A stretch of DNA of 64,000 bases from contig CAIIXF020000008.1 in the NCBI GenBank assembly GCA_903813345.2, positions 39,000,867-39,064,866 of the forward strand, read 5' to 3'. The stretch is from Owenia fusiformis (taxonomy: Eukaryota; Annelida; Polychaeta; Sabellida; Oweniidae). Positions 62,580 through 64,000 of the stretch are shown one piece after another (positions within the stretch are counted from its first letter, which is position 1; every line of letters starts with the position of its first letter). Made by a program: the position numbers and the translations under genes. Below the pieces are notes generated by a model. That model did no database searches, had not been told where the DNA came from, and was given only the letters and a program-made list of their open reading frames with translations.

Positions 62580-63260
62580 TGTGGAAATAACAACATCAAA
62601 AATGTCATGACAGTATTTTTAATGTTAATAATACAGTGAACCTGTCTAATACGAACACCAGTAATTTTCAGATTAGCAGGTGGCCACATTTCAAGTTTTT
62701 TAATCAAATTTGAGACAGACAGAAAGCATTTAGATTGAGAGGTGTTTCATGGATTAGAGAGGTGTTTGGATATACAGGTTTAGTGCACAATGAAAATATG
62801 GTAAATATAATATAAGATTTTTTCAAAATGGTTGTAAATGTTCACAAAGTTTGTCAAGATTGTATTCAATGCTATGGAGATCACTGAAAAGAAATGTGAG
62901 AAAATAAGACTAATATTTTTGAGAGAAATTTAATGAGTACATGTGCACTTTGTATGATTGTTACAAAATTGAAAACATGAATGTCGTTTAATAATTGGCC
63001 AGGGTGTCCTCTGGATTGTGTTATATTATGCATTTTATGGAATATATAAGCGAATCATCGTACATGTACATGATGTTGTGCGTATGTGTTCATATTCCTG
63101 ATGTTCTTATTCTACAAGAAAATAGAGACAGTTTGATAAGTAAAAGGAACTGTACAATGTATGTATTAAATGGGTTAATTTGACTTTTTCATCTCAATTT
63201 TACTAGCTGAATTTTAGATTCCCATTTGTTTTGAATAAATTGTAATTAAAATTTAAATTT
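62580..63260 (+). other. 3' UTR and candidate poly(A) signal
   Basis: No coding sequence is seen. An AATAAA lies at 63234-63239, a reasonable candidate poly(A) signal about 655 bases after the stop. The start of this stretch (about 62625-62790) resembles the end of a TIR transposon (see separate entry), so some of the UTR may be transposon-derived. Confidence 0.4.
62625..62790. mobile_element. Possible pogo/Tigger-like transposon end
   Basis: tacagtgaacctgtctaata then cgaacacc and later gattagcaggtgg resemble the terminal repeats of pogo-type elements. A related stretch in intron 57 (about 57150-57215) also has tctgtctaatctgg and ggattagcagg. No transposase frame. Confidence 0.35.
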
Positions 63261-64000
63261 AAATTTTGACTGAAATATGTTGCATTTAGAAGTTTGACAC
63301 CTGTCTTTATTATGAATAATTTGTACAATTCATTGTTTGAATTTAAACATATAGAATACATGTGGATACACTTCAATAAGGTATTGCTGAAATAACATAA
63401 TATAAACAGTTTATATAAAACATGATTGGAGTTTGGATGTTTCTTCAATCCTCTCTCAAAAGGCCACATCTATGGACTATTTTTGTTGATGAATATGTGT
63501 ACCAATGTCATGAAAACTTGTTTAAAAGGACTTAATAAGTAATATACATGTACTATGTCCATAGTGTTAACAAGAAAACTTATTAACTATTTAGTGAAGT
63601 CACAGATCCACTAAGATGGATTCAAAATATGTTGCCCCAGCAAGTTGTATTGATGTGTTTAGATGCGTCAACAATAGATGGCAGTCTGTGAAGAGTTAGT
63701 AGACAAACCACTGGTGCCATCTAGTGCCAACAAGGAAATGCCTAAAATGAATGAGAAAGTCTAATCTGAATGCCTGAAATTAAAATTACAGTAATCTGAA
63801 TGCCTAAAATGAAAATTACAGTAAAACCTATTAATCCGAATGCCTATGGAAACGGCTAAGAGTTAGAATAAATGGATTTTAATATTTTGAGGTTTTTTGA
63901 ACACAAAAGTCCTTGGCAGATAAAAAAATGAGTAGCTTTCACATTGAGAGCTATTTGATTAAGAGAGTTCAGATATACAGGTGTTCAGCTATACAGGTGT
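63261..64000. other. Downstream flank with transposon-end-like sequence
   Basis: No gene seen. Around 63760-63850 ctgaatgcctaaaatgaaaa and attacagtaa occur more than once. From 63818 tacagtaaaacctattaatc then cgaatgcc resembles a pogo-like terminus, running off the window. Confidence 0.4.

Noticed and set aside
61811-62293. 160-codon minus-strand frame opposite exon 61
   Set aside because: It is a shadow of the SDKP-type repeat of the coding exon, with no independent support.

Overview
The window is AT-rich animal nuclear DNA. It carries one very large, intron-rich gene on the + strand: the orthologue of ubiquitin carboxyl-terminal hydrolase 34 (USP34). I read 61 coding exons from 825 to the stop codon at 62577-62579. 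Their reading phases agree at every junction and sum to exactly 10,941 bases, or 3,646 residues plus stop. The 5' end of the gene (roughly the first 200 residues by comparison with vertebrate USP34, from memory) lies upstream of the window. The organism looks like an invertebrate, probably a lophotrochozoan and perhaps a mollusc. The hints are the many acatgtacatg-type strings, the TIR/hairpin elements, L1- and CR1-like retroelement remnants and a fibrinogen-domain gene. The species is inference.

Layout. Exons 1-14 (825-13340) encode the N-terminal helical part and a long acidic, Lys/Ser/Pro-rich insertion (exon 9). A 10.7 kb intron (13341-24012) hosts two intronless minus-strand four-helix membrane protein genes and a 5'-truncated L1-like element. 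Exons 15-29 (24013-35120) encode the central region. The next intron (35121-37708) hosts a minus-strand secreted fibrinogen-related protein gene. Exons 31-37 (38174-42150) form the USP catalytic domain, with the catalytic Cys at 38266-38268, His at 41390-41392 and the Asn-Asp pair at 41459-41464. Exons 38-61 (42402-62579) encode the C-terminal helical region, a charged coiled coil and a disordered tail. The 3' UTR and downstream DNA follow.

The striking property of the locus is its tandem arrays. At least twelve splice junctions of this one gene have been amplified, together with adjoining exon and intron sequence, into arrays of 3 to 31 copies. Examples are 28 copies of a donor at 73 bp spacing, 31 copies of a donor at 62/63 bp and 15 copies of an acceptor at 76 bp. 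About five more junctions show only two or three copies (possible seeds), and three arrays look like decayed versions. The polarity is constant. In acceptor arrays only the last copy continues into the full exon; in donor arrays only the first copy is preceded by the full exon. All surplus copies therefore lie in the intron and the encoded protein is unchanged. I regard this splice-junction minisatellite pattern as the main candidate for something undescribed.
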